A stretch of DNA of 64,000 nucleotides from contig WPIO01000023.1 in NCBI GenBank assembly GCA_009760855.2, forward strand, positions 1,303,501-1,367,500, given 5' to 3'. The notes beneath the pieces are model-generated. The model had not been told where the DNA came from. It ran no database searches and was given only the letters and a program-made list of their open reading frames with translations. Positions 22,460-31,510 of the stretch are shown piece by piece (within the stretch, counting starts at the first letter, position 1; the number at the start of each line of letters is the position of its first letter). The translations under genes were made by a program, and so were the position numbers. This stretch comes from Cristatella mucedo. Its lineage: Eukaryota > Bryozoa > Phylactolaemata > Cristatellidae.

Positions 22460-24020
22460 TTAAATATCAGTTTCATCAAAAACAAATGTTCCTTTCATGC
22501 AAGTAAATTGTGATCCATTGCCATTAGTAGTTAGTTCAGCTGTATTCTCACAAATAGTTAAGTAATGAACAATAATAGTTGTACCAGGAACTTCGGGAGG
22601 ATTGTTATTAGAACCAGCGGTAGCAGCTGCAGAGATTTAACTACTGAATTCAATTTTTACATCAAGTTTAGAAGTAATTTTTAATGGTTTATCATTATAT
22701 TCCAAGTCAATCACACAAATTGGATATAGTGATAATCATTCAGGAAAAGTAACACCAACTGGTTCAGTAATTTCATTTAATCCAAGATACTGTTTTCTAA
22801 ACTCAGTGAAATATAAATATTCTGATTAGCAATTTCCATCCTTGGGAGAACTACTCATAGCAACAGATGGATATTGTTTTGAACCATTAGGAAGTACAGT
22901 TACATTTTTTAATATCACAGTGGTTATACGTACATGTATTTCCTGTATAATCAGTGCAATTATTAAAATTCTGTGCAGCTTTGATTTACCACCTAACCTT
23001 ATCAATAGTATTCTGTACAGATAATCTTCCAGTATATTTTAATCCTTGGTTGAAACTATTGAGCGTCATATTTTCATAACGTCTAACTCTGTAGTTAAGT
23101 TTAATTTTCTTTGATCTCACTTGATATGTCTGCAAGACCTCTTTGGATACTTTCTTTAGGAGTAATATATCGAACCATTAGTATCATTTTTGACATAGCT
23201 ATTTTAAAATTAGTACAAGCACCATCTGCTGCAACAGTAGCAACAGCACCTGCTACACCTAGTTGTAATTGCATTGATGTTGTTACCAGCTGGTTGTGGA
23301 CCTGTCATTATAGCATCATGATAAAATCCACCAAGTGGTGTCATTTCAAGTGTAAATGAAATGTTGCAAATAATTTTATTCATATCTGCACAAAATCCAG
23401 ATAATCTTAAAAGTGGAAGTGAGATACTGAATATACCTAGATTATCAGCTAAAACATTTAAAAGTCCTCTTCTGTATACGAAACCATTGTTTGAAGCAGT
23501 AGCCATAGATGCATCAGGACTAATGTAAGGACTACTAACATACATATCATCTATTGAACTTGCCTCGTCTTTTTTTCCATCCACTCGCAGGTCCTTCTGT
23601 TCGGCTGTAAGTCATTTGGATAGCTAAGATGTCCCATAAGTATTGAAACTATTCCGGGCCTTGTTGTAATGAAAGGCTTTCTATTTCTTCTGCGCCAAGT
23701 CTAATTCTGATTAAACTGAATAACCATGCAACTGCGTTGTTAACAAGACCAGCAGCAAGGTTTCTATTAGGTAGACCGTAAGCCCCATTAGCAACTGTCT
23801 GAACGTGGAGTTGTCCTTCAAGTAGCAGGTAAGCATCAGACAATACATAACACATTTGTTGTTAACCAGGAACATTAAATGTTATTAGTTTATTTGAAAT
23901 ACTATCCATCTCATTTCCATTTGTTTGGTAAAACTCTCTGTAATGATAATCTCTAATTTTATAAGTAGGAAAACTTGGATCGCCTAATTCAAGTATTGAT
24001 TCAATAGAAACACTAGCCAT
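22460..24020 (-). pseudogene. Major capsid protein, double-jelly-roll type
   Basis: About 520 codons from ATG at 24,020 (after TATATAGAAAAGAAATGG) to TAA at 22,460. Recognised by blocks in family order: an N-terminal strand region with SDAYLLLEGQL, the VNNAVAWLFSLIRIRL block, a SISLPLLRLSGFCADMNKII stretch, KMILMVRYITP, and a C-terminal region YPICVIDLEYNDKPLKI followed by DVKIEFSS. This gene would build the Polinton shell. It contains frameshifts (near 23,560, 23,110 and 22,930) and six in-frame stops: four TAA, one TAG and one TGA. It lies between the coiled-coil gene (upstream) and the nuclease. Confidence 0.8.
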
Positions 24021-24167
24021 TTCTTTTCTATATAAAACATAAAAAGTAAAAATTCATTTTCTACTCTGAATATATTGACCTGCTCTTATTTTTTTCGTGT
24101 GTCCTCCACATCCGTCAGGTCTTGTTCGTTCAGGAATAAAGATTTCTCTTTAATAACCCTTTTTATA
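24021..24167 (-). other. Possible very small basic protein gene
   Basis: A short minus-strand frame reads FIPERTRPDGCGGHTKKIR and is rich in Arg/Lys with a Cys. Small basic peptides of this kind are common in adeno-/Polinton-type virions. Too short to be sure. Confidence 0.3.
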
Positions 24168-24643
24168 TCTTAAAAAAAATGTGGATCATTTTTTTAAGTG
24201 CTTCTGAATAATCCTCTACTTCCTCTTCTTCTATTTTAGATTAAAATATTTCTTTTTGTTCTTTGGTTTTAGTTTTTCTAACATAGCTCATTTAATTTCA
24301 GTATCCATCTCTTTTGTCTTTCCATCATTATAATCTTTTTTGCGTTTTTCTAGCTCGTATTAAAGTTCTATTTTTCTTTTTTCTTCATCAAGTTTATCGT
24401 CTAGTTCTCTTCGTTTGTTAGCATATTCTTGGTCAACTTTCTCTTTGTTAGTTTGTAATTTGATTAATTTTCTTTCTTGATGCATTTTAATTCCTTATTA
24501 GCAATATTCATACTAAGACCTGTTAATCCAGTTAATACTGGTGCTGCTTTACCAATTCCATCAATTAATTTATCAAGAACGCCAAATCCATGGAATTTTC
24601 CTCCTTTTACTCTGCTCTGACCAATTCTAGCATAGCTAACCAT
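24168..24643 (-). pseudogene. Coiled-coil Polinton protein with Gly-rich N-terminus
   Basis: Starts MVSYARIGQSRVKGGKFHGF, followed by a short hydrophobic Gly/Leu stretch (GKAAPVLTGLTGLSMNIAN) and then a long charged helix region (KEKVDQEYANKRRELDDKLD) predicted as coiled coil. One frameshift near 24,480 and in-frame TAA (two) and TGA (one). Located between the two capsid-type genes, so probably a minor virion protein. No named family recognised. Confidence 0.5.
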
Positions 24644-24654
24644 TGCTCAATATA

Positions 24655-25188
24655 TTATTTTGAAATTTCTATTGTAACTATAACATCTGAATCAATATTA
24701 ATAAGATTTCCATTTTGATCTTTTTAACTAATTTTAAAACTCCCTATTCCATTTATATCTCCACGTTTTTGCAAATGCAATAAGTATGAAATATAAAGAT
24801 ACACTTTTTCGCCTGGATCAATATCATTAATATCTATAATATATAATAATGAACATTGTTTTATAAATCCTGTTCAAAATTCTACATAATTTGTATTAGG
24901 ATTAACCAAAAAACAATCAACATTAATCCACTTTACTCCAGAATTATCAGGTAACTGCATTTTATTCCAAGCTTTGTAAATACCAGTGAAGTACACCGCC
25001 TTTTCTATAGCTTCGTAAGGTGTTCCTCCAACCATTGCAGGATCAAAAGATCCCTAGAGATCCCTAATCCCAAAAAACTTAAGATCCCAAAAGATCACTA
25101 GAGCTCTAATAAATACATTTGGTAATGGCTCTTTATGACCTGTATCAACGTCTTGTCTAAAATTAAAAGCACGGACTTTCAATGTCAT
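24655..25188 (-). pseudogene. Second capsid-type (penton-like) protein, candidate
   Basis: 177 codons from ATG at 25,188 (after GTATAGGAAATGA) to TAA. After MTLKVRAFNFRQDVDTG and PNVFIRALV comes an odd GATCCCTAGAGATCCC-rich patch (25,040-25,110) with a stop. Then a beta-rich stretch follows (EAIEKAVYFTGIYKAWNKM, GVKWINVDCFLVNPN, GEKVYLYISYLLHLQKRGD). A TGA interrupts after YVEF and a TAA after FKIS. Size, beta character and place next to the major capsid gene suit a single-jelly-roll penton or minor capsid protein, but this is inferred. Confidence 0.45.
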
Positions 25189-25224
25189 TTCCTATACGAA
25201 AAAAAGTTTTTTATATTTATAGAA

Positions 25225-25470
25225 ATTGAAATCTATTGCTTGAAATGTTAGCGCCCTACTGACAATATTCACGAAGAATATGTTGAAATGTATAGCCCTA
25301 AAGGACCTAGAGGAATGATAAAAGCAATTTGTACAATTTTTGAACATAAGAAATCAAAGTCTATTAAAATTAGAAGTAGCACTGGCGTTCTAAGTCATGG
25401 TAAAAAATTAGGTATTGGTGTTCTAAGTCATGGTACAAAATTAGGTAGTGGTACAAAAGAGCAAATAATT
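25225..25470 (+). pseudogene. DUF5679-like zinc-ribbon protein
   Basis: Begins at ATTGAAATC, probably a mutated ATG, right after TTTATAGAA. Reads EIYCLKC, a TAG, then RPTDNIHEEYVEMYSPKGPR and GMIKAICTIFEHKKSKSIKI. This is the CxxC ... GRxxxKGxC ... pattern of small DUF5679 proteins that recur in Polintons. The second CxxC pair has decayed (ICTIFEH). An 11-residue unit GVLSHG(K/T)KLG(I/S)G is tandemly duplicated at 25,384-25,452. Function in the family is unknown. Confidence 0.55.
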
Positions 25471-25876
25471 TCTGAGTTGAGAAAGACCATAAATAGTTTA
25501 AACAAATTCTCCATTAACAGTCTTAGAGATATTAGACCATGTAAAAGAGCTAAATATAAAAAACTTTCATGGAGTGTTTGCAAGAGATAAACTAACAAAG
25601 CCAAAAGAAAACAAATCTCTTGTTTATGATACAGGTAATTCAGATTTAGCAAATTATCATTCGGTAGCACTTAAAAAAGTAGGAGATTCTTGTTTTTACT
25701 TTCCTTCATTTGGTGCTCCACCATTGCCGGAAGTAATTGACTACTTTGGAGTTGTTCCAAGTTTTCAAACTTTCTAATTGCAAGAATACAAACAAACATA
25801 TTGTGGAATGAGGTGTCTAATTTTCTTTAAACTAATGGATTTAACAGATTTTTTACAGTAATGGAATTATTATTTT
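25471..25876 (+). pseudogene. Adenain-like cysteine protease of Polintons
   Basis: Expected to mature virion proteins. Blocks in family order: LTVLEILDHVKELNIKNFHG, VFARDKLTK, the catalytic His in LANYHSVAL, an aromatic turn FYFPSFGAPPLP, and the catalytic Cys in QTYCGMRCLIFF. In relatives the turn has Asp before Ser-Phe-Gly; here it is Pro, so one catalytic residue appears lost. An in-frame TAA separates QTF from LQEYKQ, and the N-terminal part is out of frame with the upstream zinc-ribbon frame. Non-functional, but the assignment is good. Confidence 0.7.
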
Positions 25877-25898
25877 TAAATTAAACAAAAATTTTCCT

Positions 25899-25911
25899 TT
25901 CTATAGAAATG
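25899..25911 (+). promoter_or_regulatory. Start motif TTCTATAGAAATG
   Basis: Exact second copy of the palindrome TTCTATAGAA seen at 20,324, here ending one base before the ATG of the next gene. Located 20-odd bases after the protease frame. Confidence 0.5.
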
Positions 25912-26418
25912 GAAAATCAAGAAAAGAAAATTGTGGAAAATTCTGCTGTCGTTATCCCAAAAGGCAAACCTGCACGTGTTCATGTTGAAGAAAAGATGAC
26001 AAAAGATTCAAAACAGTATCTTAATGCATGGATTTATATTAAACAAGATATACTACCTTTTCTTCAAAATATAGTTACTCGTGCTGGTGAACAACTTGAC
26101 TTTCATGGATATGATTCATCACAAAGGTCTACTATTGCATTAAGATTTGAGTTTTGAAATAAACCAAGTCTATTCTTTGATCAAAAAAATAAGCAAATTA
26201 AGTTTAATAATCCAGGTAAGATTATACAAAATTCGGGAAATGATTTTGGTGGAACAGGTGTTTTTGATTGAAGCTATATTAGTAAAGATTATTGTAATTC
26301 TGAACCAAGACCTAATATAAGATTAAAGATTAATCAAGTAGAAGTTTACTGAGAAATCAAAAGATTTGAATTTAATGCAGCAGTTTTAGAAAACGCAAAA
26401 CATCATAATAATTTTTAA
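25909..26418 (+). pseudogene. Unrecognised Polinton protein; frame broken only by three TGAs
   Basis: A 170-codon frame from the ATG after TTCTATAGAA to TAA at 26,416. It contains no frameshift and no TAA/TAG, but three in-frame TGA codons: after RFEF, after TGVFD and after QVEVY. Each sits where a Trp or Arg would fit a beta-strand pattern. It starts MENQEKKIVENSAVVIPKGK and has a middle section GEQLDFHGYDSSQRSTIALR. Its 3' end overlaps the convergent gene at 26,372. No family recognised; a structural protein is a guess from its position among virion genes. Confidence 0.55.
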
Positions 26419-26744
26419 ATAAGAATATAAGTGTAGTTAAGTTGCATTTTTGTCGTGTAATATCTAACATTATATCAACAATACTTCTTGCATAATTTGT
26501 TATCTTATTTAAGCTAGCAGGATTTTGTACTTTATCTTTTAGGAAATCTGTAGCAAATGAATCTTTCAGAGCACCAGAAATTCCTAATCCTAGTTTTGCT
26601 TTAGCTGCCATTACAGCTGCAACAGTTTTTTGCATCTTCTCTAACATGGACAGGTTGTCTTGGATCAAGTGCAATACGAGTTGCTGATTCAGCTAGAACT
26701 AAATCAGGCAAGTTTCTTATCTCTGTTTTCTGTGGCTCTTGCAT
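26372..26744 (-). pseudogene. Small Polinton protein, frameshifted
   Basis: Starts MQEPQKTEIRNLPDLVLAES (ATG 26,744) and after a +/-1 shift near 26,650 continues as KTVAAVMAAKAKLGLGISGA and NPASLNKITNYARSIVDIML. Ala/Gly/Leu-rich helices suggest a minor virion component. Not recognised. Confidence 0.45.
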
Positions 26745-26776
26745 GATTCCACTCTCTGTGTAATCGTGGTCGTGAA

Positions 26777-27208
26777 TTATTGCTCGTCTATGTAAATCGT
26801 TAACGCCTTCATAGCACTCTTCATTATTTCCTTGAATCTTGTTCCTGGATCTGCATATGAGTATCTTCCTGTGTTAATAAATTTATCTCCAAGCACTTTT
26901 TCAGATTTTACTCTAGATGTTAGGTTCGCGTGTAGTTCTCTCCCACCAGATGGTTTATTTAGAATATCTACAATGCCAGCAACTAGTTTTCTATTTGCTA
27001 TCAGTTGTTTACTACAAAAAATTAATTGCATGCCAATGCCTTTTGATCTATATCTTACAATTCTCGCTAGCTGAGTTTTGGTTACAAAAATACTACTAGT
27101 TCCTGTTAGATCTTCGTTTTTTAAAACTAATTGAAACTGGCTCCTTTTATTTAGCAATAAGATTTTGTGAAAATTCGATAGAGTTACTTTTGCTTCGTTG
27201 TATTCCAT
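26777..27208 (-). CDS. Small basic Polinton protein, intact frame
   Basis: 143 codons from ATG at 27,208, preceded by TTTAATATAGAAATGG. One of the few uninterrupted frames in the element. It contains FVTKTQLARIVRYRSKGIGM and QLIFCSKQLIANRK, a basic Thr/Gln-Leu pattern seen in Polinton proteins thought to be adenovirus-core-like. The C-terminal part has RYSYADPGTRFKEIMKSAMK. Likely virion-associated; assignment is by resemblance only. Confidence 0.5.
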   Translation of the reverse strand: MEYNEAKVTLSNFHKILLLNKRSQFQLVLKNEDLTGTSSIFVTKTQLARIVRYRSKGIGMQLIFCSKQLIANRKLVAGIVDILNKPSGGRELHANLTSRVKSEKVLGDKFINTGRYSYADPGTRFKEIMKSAMKALTIYIDEQ

Positions 27209-27247
27209 TTCTATATTAAAGGTTAGAAAAGCTATTGCATACTAAAA

Positions 27248-27948
27248 ATGAACCAAGTATCTTTAAGAGACCTGTATTGGAATTATTGCAATATGAGCCG
27301 AGCTGGTTTGGTCTAGCGGTTAAGGTGCTCGCCCCGACCAAGGTCTGACTGAGGTCGTGGGCTCGAGCCCCGAGAGATTAAGTTCTCTTGGGGCGCTATA
27401 TAAATGAATTATATTTATTATTATTTATGAGCCAGATACTAGAAAGATTTTCTGGAAGGTTAGCTAAGGTGGTAAAGCACAACTTGGATCAGAAGCAGGA
27501 ACTATTTGTAATGGTTATGTAAGAATAACAATGGATGGAAACATTTATTATGCTCACCATCTAGCTTTCTTGATTATGACAGGTGAATTTTCTTTGCAAG
27601 AAATAGATCATGCTGATAGCAATAAACTAAGCTATAGTTTCAATAATTTACGTGAAGCAACTAATTCCGGGAACAATAGAAATAAATAAATTACTAGAAG
27701 GAATACATCAGGCTTTGTTGGAGTTTCTTTTAACAAAAATCAAAAAATATAAATCACATATTACTATTAATAATCATCAACATTGCTTAGGATATTTTGA
27801 CAATACAAAAGATGCTGCTGTAGCAAGAGATATAAAAGCCATTAAACTACATTTAAAATTTGTAAGACTTAATTTTAGTTACTGCTTAACAGAAGAAATT
27901 AGTGAGATATTTTTATTCAAATTTCTAATTTGTACAAAGTTTCTTTAA
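27248..27948 (+). pseudogene. HNH-AP2 homing-type endonuclease, split by SINE2
   Basis: The frame LELLQYEPDTRKIFWK is cut by a SINE at 27,300-27,425 and resumes. It then reads GTICNGYVRITMDGNIYYAH with the first catalytic His pair (AHHLAFLIMTGEF), then EIDHADSNKLSYSFNNLREA, the HNH core with Asp-His, Asn and the NNLR ending. After a TAA comes NTSGFVGVSFNKNQKK, then HCLGYFDNTKDAAVARDIKA, an AP2 DNA-binding fold. This is the layout of phage-borne HNH-AP2 nucleases. Also broken by a TAA after FWKVS and a frameshift near 27,750. The ATG at 27,248 is out of frame by one shift. It is a selfish gene inside a selfish element. Confidence 0.8.
27300..27425 (+). repeat. SINE2 insertion in the HNH gene, with TSD
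   Basis: A 126-bp tRNA-derived SINE (TGGTCTAGCGG A box, GGGCTCGAGCC B box, AGAGATTAAGTTCTCT hairpin, GGGGCGCTATATAAA tail). It is flanked by the 8-bp target duplication TATGAGCC at 27,292-27,299 and 27,426-27,433. Removing one repeat restores the HNH frame across the junction. Confidence 0.95.
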
Positions 27949-27960
27949 CTCATCTCTTAG

Positions 27961-28285
27961 TTATAGTATCTCACTACGTGTTTCCTCTTGACTTTTTCCT
28001 TTCGCAAAAAAATTCACTATTAGCATTGCCGATTCTTCTTTGTAATCACAAGTTTTCTTTCCCCCAATAGTAGACGATTCTACTTTTTTTTAGATCTCTC
28101 TTTAATTCATCCGAATAAGATACGCCAGATTCTTCAACTAGTTTCTTGCCTTTCTTCAAATATTCTAATCAATTATTCACTTCCATGTTTGGTACTTTTC
28201 CTGAGAGATCAATATCTATTCCAAGATCAAGTAAATCTATCACGTTCCTTAAATATTCATTAGCATTCTTTAATCTAGAAAACAT
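27961..28285 (-). pseudogene. Small Polinton protein, one TGA and one frameshift
   Basis: ATG at 28,285 lies inside the end of the upstream frame (stop at 28,270), a 16-bp overlap typical of compact viral genes. Reads MFSRLKNANEYLRNVIDLLD, then after MEVNN a TGA followed by LEYLKKGKK (Trp would fit). Near 28,085 the frame shifts and ends SQEETRSEIL. Not recognised. Confidence 0.45.
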
Positions 28286-28500
28286 AGAGCACTAATCCTT
28301 TCCTCGTGAGTGTTCATAGGTGGTGCTCTTGCTGCATACATTTTCAAGTCGACTATTTTCCTAATAAGATTAGCAACAGATACAGTAATTGTTACAGCAA
28401 GGCCAACTATACCAATTATAGATGCTATGCTCGCTATTATTGCTGGAATTGCAGGCAAAAATCTACCAGATCCAACTTCAAGAAAATTTCTTTTTTCCAA
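28270..28500 (-). CDS. Small membrane protein (Polinton virion-type)
   Basis: 76 codons, intact. A short basic start MEKRNFLEVGSGRFLP is followed by about 35 very hydrophobic residues (AIIASIASIIGIVGLAVTI), enough for one or two membrane passes, then a basic tail. The Gly-rich start followed by an Ala/Ile hydrophobic stretch is common in Polinton membrane-active virion proteins. Function inferred. Confidence 0.5.
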   Translation of the reverse strand: MEKRNFLEVGSGRFLPAIPAIIASIASIIGIVGLAVTITVSVANLIRKIVDLKMYAARAPPMNTHEERISALCFLD

Positions 28501-28514
28501 GCAATTGGATCAAA

Positions 28515-29013
28515 TTAGGACGCATCCCAAGATAATTCTTCTCCAAACGTTTCTGTCAGAAACTTACTTGGATTTAGATACCAGTCTGAATTTGATTTTT
28601 CTGCTTCAAGCAATAATTCATTTATATAATAAACAATTTCTAAAGAAGCAACCATTTTTGAACTGCCTTCTTTTTTATCTGCAATGGTTTTCCATGATAC
28701 ATTTCCATATTTGCCAGAATCAATATCGTCAACAATTTCTTTTATAAATAAATCTAAATCTGAAAATCCCGTTATTCCTGAAAGAAATCCACCAAAAGCT
28801 TTACCTACAGTTCCAATTACTTTGAATGATTGTAAAACTTGTGGTACAATTGTTTCAATCTTATTTGATGCATGTAAGCTAAAACTCATTGCAATGTTAC
28901 GTGCAAATTTACAATTGCTTTTGATCCAAGTTCAGCTGCTGCTGTAGTACCAGGCATTACTTCTTTAGTTGTATCTAGTCCAGATTTTAAATCACTTCCT
29001 TTTTATAAACCAT
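28515..29013 (-). pseudogene. Unrecognised Polinton protein, frameshifted near start
   Basis: The ATG at 29,013 opens MVYKK and then shifts to GSDLKSGLDTTKEVMPGTTA. After another slip the main frame (28,515-28,889) is intact for 124 codons, from SFSLHASNKIETIVPQVLQS to FGEELSWDAS. All three Trp codons are TGG. A Gly/Phe-rich hydrophobic patch (VGKAFGGFLSGITGF) suggests membrane or lipid contact. Lies immediately upstream of the membrane protein in the same direction. Confidence 0.45.
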
Positions 29014-29029
29014 ATTTTCTTTATATATA

Positions 29030-29851
29030 TTGTATAATTGAAATTTCACCTAAGATTATTGGTGAACTATTTACAGATTTGAACTGCAATGATTATACAG
29101 TAACTAATTTGGCTAATCCAGAAACGATTCTGATGCAGTAAGATTAGATTATGCTCTTGGTTTAGATTTTGAAAACAACACAGTCAATAATGTTTCAGGA
29201 GAAATGGCATCAATTGATAATTCTTCTAACTTACTTACAGACAATAATGGAGTACTTTCATCTCAATTGAATTGTGTAAATACTGTTGGCATATCAGGAA
29301 GTGGATATCAAGATTTATAGCCTTACAAAGTTATAAATTATGTTTTTTTTTAAATATGACAAGTTTTCAATGTCAATTCAAATACTAATATTGACTTAGG
29401 AATAAACATAATTACTTCCTTGAAAGATTCTGGATTAGTAAGTAAGCAAACAGTTGATAACTGTAAACAACAATTTTATTTTAGATATCTACGATTGACT
29501 AGTTTTCCAAATCTATTACCATTGAGTATTTTAGGCTTAAATAATAATGTAAATGGAACAGGAACAGATATTTCTACATTAAAATTGACTCCTGTTGATA
29601 TACCAATAATCAACCAACTTGGAAATAAAATAGGTTATGGAACACCATTGCCAACTTGTGTACCTGGTTCAGCAAACAATTTTGGTATTATATCTAGTAT
29701 TCTATGGTCAACTGATAGAACAGGCAGGCACTTTCTTTGATTTAACAACTGAGAATACTTTTGGTGTCTGAAACTTTAGTCTTAGTAATAAATATTGATG
29801 GATCATGCAGTTATGTTGTTAATAATTTCTCAGTAAATAATTATGTTTTCT
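29030..29851 (+). pseudogene. Tail-fibre-like protein 2
   Basis: Reads EISPKIIGELFTDLNCNDY and a shaft unit LANP...NDSDAVRLDYALGLD with a frameshift. After a TAG and another shift, the intact stretch 29,420-29,740 follows (SLKDSGLVSKQTVDNCKQQF, TPLPTCVPGSANNFG). It resumes after a slip as FFDLTTENTFGV-TGA-NFSLVINIDG and ends VNNYVF. Similar in style to fibre proteins 1, 3 and 4. First of a tandem set on the plus strand. Confidence 0.5.
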
Positions 29852-29886
29852 AGAGCTGAATTTCTTGTTAGTATAGTATAGAAAAA

Positions 29887-30746
29887 TGTCATTAGGTTAT
29901 TGTATGAAAGGGCCTTAAGCAAAAAATTATATTCGTAGAAGTGTTGATATATTTTCTGGATCACTGAATAGGAACCAAAATTTAATAAAATATCTTGGAG
30001 ATCCTGTTGATTCTGGTGATGCAGTAAATATAAAGTACAAAGATACAAATTTTGTTACTAAAATTTCACGAGGAACTACTTCTGATGGTGACCTAGATAT
30101 GAACAAATTTCGTTTGATAGATCTTACAAATTCTATCAATCCTAGTGATGCTGCTACGAAAGATTGTGCAGATACTAAACTACCATTGACTAATGAGACT
30201 ATTAATGGAATATTAACTGTGAATAGATTGATTAATATTGGTAATCCACCATATTCAGACAATGATGTTCCAAAGAAAGCATACATGGATAATAATTTTG
30301 TACAATTAACTGGAGGTACTATCAATGAGTATATAAATATGAATAATTATCTTATTACTATACAAAATGATCCTGTTAATCCTAATAATGGAGTAAATCT
30401 TAAATATTTAAATAGTGTATCTGATGGAAATATATATACTGTAGCATTTCAAGGAGTGGTGAATAGTTCATTAAATACTGTTGTATATGGAAAAACAATT
30501 GCTTGACAAAAGACTACTAACTTAGGCGATGTTATAATTCCTAGAAGAATACTTTTAGTTGGAGTAATATATAATTTTCCAGGTGTTGGAAAAAGTTCTT
30601 ATGCCTTTTTTATGTCTCCAGTGATATTATTTCAGGGTCTGTTATCTGGTGGCTATATGTTAGTAATAATAAAGTAACACCTAGTTCAGCTTTCATATCA
30701 GGACCAGATTTATTTAACCAACAAATAATTGTAAATTTTATATAGC
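29887..30746 (+). pseudogene. Tail-fibre-like protein 3
   Basis: ATG follows GTATAGAAAA. The frame is continuous for about 240 codons except for one TAA (after MKGP) and one TGA (after YGKTIA). At least four shaft repeats are visible: GDPVDSGDAVNIKYKDTNF, TNSINPSDAATKDCAD, IGNPPYSDNDVPKKAYMD and NDPVNPNNGVNLKYLN. The C-terminal head region includes VAFQGVVNSSLNTVVYG and NLGDVIIPRRILLVGVIYNF. After a shift near 30,615 the last strand reads WWLYVSNNKVTPSSAF. Resembles phage receptor-binding fibres. Confidence 0.65.
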
Positions 30747-30757
30747 AATAAGTTGAA

Positions 30758-31420
30758 ATGCTTAGTAGAAAGTTATTAGATATACAAGAAACTTGGGATC
30801 TTGATTCAAATAGAATAAAAAATCTTGGAAATACTGCAGATGTATTAGAAACTGTTAGTAAATCGTTTGCTGATAATAATTATCTAAGAACTTTTCTGAC
30901 CAATTTATAAGAGCAAATTTATCTGCTAACTCACCAAAAATATGTCAATGTATCAAATCCAATTAATGGAAGTGATATAACAACAAAACATTATTAATCG
31001 TAGAATAAATAAACCAACTTACTCACAGATAATATTAAAAATAAAAGATACTATTAATGATTGTGGAGATACTGCTATTATTGATAGTGAAACTAGATAT
31101 ACTGTTGGAAGTAAAACTATTAGTAAAAAATCATTTTTATTAAAAGATAACAGAACTAGAGTAAATTACCAAACTGTAACTGCAACAAAAGTATTATGGT
31201 AAAGAAGATAATTACATGCTATTATTAAATGGTTATATATCAAACTGTATCGTTATAGAAACATCTTGGGCAAAAAACGTATTATTTTTTATATTAGTTA
31301 TCCTATTTTAAGTTATCAAGGTTTCAAAACTCCGAATGATTTAGACTTTACTGAGATAGGTTTAATGACAGGAGTAATATTCAGAAATCAAAATAATACT
31401 GTATTTTCATAAAACTCTCC
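30758..31420 (+). pseudogene. Tail-fibre-like protein 4, strongly decayed
   Basis: Starts MLSRKLLDIQETWDLDSNRI with shaft-like units KNLGNTADVLETVSKSFADN and, after stops and shifts, VNVSNPINGSDITTKHY. The rest to about 31,420 is only partly readable. Looks like a diverged tandem copy of the preceding fibre gene. Confidence 0.5.
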
Positions 31421-31510
31421 AATCCAAGCATTCCTGTATAAATTCTGTTGGTAAACAACAAGTTTATCCTGAGTCTAATGCTTTCATAATTCGTTTGGTT
31501 GTTTCAAATT

